This document shows positions 6,568 to 7,657 of a stretch of DNA of 7,657 nucleotides, piece by piece; the first letter of the stretch is position 1; every line of letters begins with the position of its first letter. Source of the DNA: Deltaproteobacteria bacterium. GTDB taxonomy: Bacteria > Desulfobacterota > DSM-4660 > Desulfatiglandales > Desulfatiglandaceae. Where the stretch lies: positions 1 to 7,657 of the forward strand of contig JABGPV010000241.1 in assembly GCA_018644785.1 (NCBI GenBank), read 5' to 3'. Position numbers and translations under genes: made by a program. Below the pieces are notes generated by a model. That model saw only the letters and a list, made by a program, of their open reading frames with translations. It was not told the DNA's origin and ran no database searches.

Positions 6568-7323
6568 CTAGGCCATCATCCCACCATCACAGATGATGGT
6601 GGTGCCGGTGGTATAGGATGCGGCATCCGATGCCAGATAGAGTACGGCACCGGCCATCTCCTCAGGTTGCGCGTGCCGTTTCATGGGAATCCGCTGAAGT
6701 GCGTATTCATAAATCTGTTTGTTTTCAATCAGTGCAGCGGAAAACCGGGTTTCGGTCAAACCGGGCAACAGGGCATTGACACGAATGTTACTCGATGCCA
6801 ACTCCTTGGCATAGGCTTTGGTCATGGCGATCACCCCGGCTTTGGTGATGCTGTAGATGCCCTGGAACATGCCCGGGCTGATGCCGCCCACGGAAGCCAC
6901 ATTGATGATGCTGCCCCCCTTTTTTTCCATCAGCGGAACCGTTTTCTGGATGAGGAAAAAAGGCCCTCTGAGATTGACCTCCACGGTTTTGTCGAAGACC
7001 CCCGGTGAGGCCCCGGTCATGGGGCCCAGATAGGGATTGACCGCCGCGTTGTTCACCAGGATATCCAGGCGCCCGTAGGTCTTCGCCACATGGTCGCACA
7101 TTGCTTCGATCTGTGTCAAATCGCCCAGATGACAGGCCACTGCCTCGGCTTTCCCCCCCGCAGTCACAATTTTCTCTTTGACGGCCTCAAGCCCCTCGAT
7201 TTTTCGGCTCACCAGAATACACCGGGCCCCATGGGCCGCCAGATTCATGGCAATGGCCTCACCGATACCCCGGCTGGCGCCGGTAATCAATGCGGTTTTG
7301 TCTGTGAGTTCAAATGAAACCAT
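6568..7323 (-). CDS. Short-chain dehydrogenase/reductase (SDR), DHRS4/FabG-like
   Basis: A 251-residue classical SDR with a complete catalytic set. The cofactor loop TGASRGIG is at 14-21. Ser39-Arg40 after the second strand (LVSRK) suggests NADP(H), unlike the neighbouring SDR. NNAA (91-94), Asn117, and the catalytic Ser144-Tyr157-Lys161 (NVASVGG; YSITKAG) follow. NNAAVNPYLGP and the PGLTETRFSAAL segment resemble DHRS4-type and FabG-like carbonyl reductases. The C-terminus DGGMMA is typical. AAGGAG (7334-7339), 10 nt upstream of the ATG, lies inside the last codons of the preceding ETF gene, which ends only 6 nt before this start. This indicates one transcript and probably coupled translation. 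It likely acts on a hydroxy/keto acyl or cyclic intermediate of the operon's pathway; that is inferred from context. Confidence 0.93.
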   Translation of the reverse strand: MVSFELTDKTALITGASRGIGEAIAMNLAAHGARCILVSRKIEGLEAVKEKIVTAGGKAEAVACHLGDLTQIEAMCDHVAKTYGRLDILVNNAAVNPYLGPMTGASPGVFDKTVEVNLRGPFFLIQKTVPLMEKKGGSIINVASVGGISPGMFQGIYSITKAGVIAMTKAYAKELASSNIRVNALLPGLTETRFSAALIENKQIYEYALQRIPMKRHAQPEEMAGAVLYLASDAASYTTGTTIICDGGMMA

Positions 7324-7329
7324 TTTCTG

Positions 7330-7657
7330 TTATCTCCTTAACGTTTTCAAGTCAATAAAATCCTGCTCAGCGTTGCCGGCCAGTCGCGCGCAGGCATCCT
7401 CCAGCAGTGGAATGAAGTGGATCACGTTTTCCACAATGCAAATGTCCGCTTCGTTGAACATGGGTGCGTGCGGGTCGGTGTTGATGGCGATGACAAACCC
7501 GGAGCCCCGCATCCCCGTCACATGCTGGGACGCGCCCGATATGCCGCAGGCAAGGTACAAATCCGGCGAAACGCTGGCCCCGGTAACGCCCACCTGCCCG
7601 TTATATCCCAGCCAGCCCCGATCACAGACGATGCGGGTGCCCGCTACAGCCGCTCCG
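7330..7657 (-). CDS. etfA: Electron transfer flavoprotein alpha subunit, C-terminal part (5' end outside window)
   Basis: The alpha subunit of ETF binds FAD and passes electrons from acyl-CoA and related dehydrogenases to the membrane quinone pool. The frame enters from the right edge and gives 108 residues before TAA. The conserved ETF-alpha C-terminal FAD region is clear: GVTGASVSPDLYLACGISGA, followed by QHVTGM, then AINTDPHAPMFNEAD, which corresponds to the 'AINKDPEAPIF..AD' motif. The end is somewhat divergent and extended (LLEDACARLAGNAEQDFIDL), so it may be a dedicated paralogue rather than the general housekeeping ETF. The beta subunit gene is expected upstream (beyond 7657), together with a partner dehydrogenase. 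The stop codon lies 6 nt before the next gene. Confidence 0.92.
   Translation of the reverse strand, partial: GAAVAGTRIVCDRGWLGYNGQVGVTGASVSPDLYLACGISGASQHVTGMRGSGFVIAINTDPHAPMFNEADICIVENVIHFIPLLEDACARLAGNAEQDFIDLKTLRR
7334..7339 (-). promoter_or_regulatory. Shine-Dalgarno site of the first SDR, embedded in the etfA end
   Basis: AAGGAG on the minus strand overlaps the final sense codons of the ETF alpha gene (TTA AGG AGA TAA) and lies 10 nt before the ATG at 7323. Ribosomes finishing etfA would be positioned to start the SDR. Confidence 0.65.

Noticed and set aside
6199..7008. 269-codon plus-strand open frame spanning both SDR genes
   Set aside because: It is antisense to two genes with complete SDR motifs and crosses their intergenic gap; shadow of codon bias.

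Overview
The window looks like a chromosomal segment of an anaerobic deltaproteobacterium in the Desulfobacterota (Desulfosarcina/Desulfococcus-like). This is inferred from gene content: an electron-transfer-flavoprotein/dehydrogenase operon with its own sigma-54 activator, beside a secreted YVTN-propeller protein with a MopE-type cysteine-rich tail. No rRNA or other taxonomic marker is present. All convincing genes are on the minus strand, so they are described here from high to low coordinates.

Right part (about 4352-7657, visibly GC-rich): a compact operon. In transcription order it encodes the C-terminal part of an ETF alpha subunit (runs off the right edge), a DHRS4/FabG-like short-chain dehydrogenase (SDR), a second SDR of another subgroup, and a PAS-AAA+-Fis sigma-54-dependent activator. 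Gaps are 6 nt and 40 nt, followed by an 11-nt overlap, so translation is probably coupled. The simplest reading is a catabolic module: the SDRs oxidise or reduce hydroxy/keto intermediates, the ETF collects electrons from an acyl-CoA-type dehydrogenase outside the window, and the regulator senses a pathway metabolite. The substrate cannot be read from the sequence.

Middle (about 3298-4351): roughly 1 kb of AT-richer DNA without a convincing gene. It holds two good inverted repeats and a few short open frames that look decayed or accidental.

Left-centre (1073-3297): a secreted protein with a signal sequence, seven 42-residue YVTN beta-propeller blades, a beta-rich domain and a helical domain. 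Its reading frame stops at 1408. A cysteine-rich, MopE-like continuation of 116 codons lies one frame away, immediately overlapping this end, so the gene appears frameshifted.

Left end (1-about 760, AT-richer): the promoter, Shine-Dalgarno site and first 231 codons of a tyrosine recombinase that runs off the left edge. This and the gene-poor gap suggest that the left half is accessory DNA next to a conserved metabolic operon. No system outside known families is demonstrated; the most unusual item is the frameshifted propeller/cysteine-rich protein.
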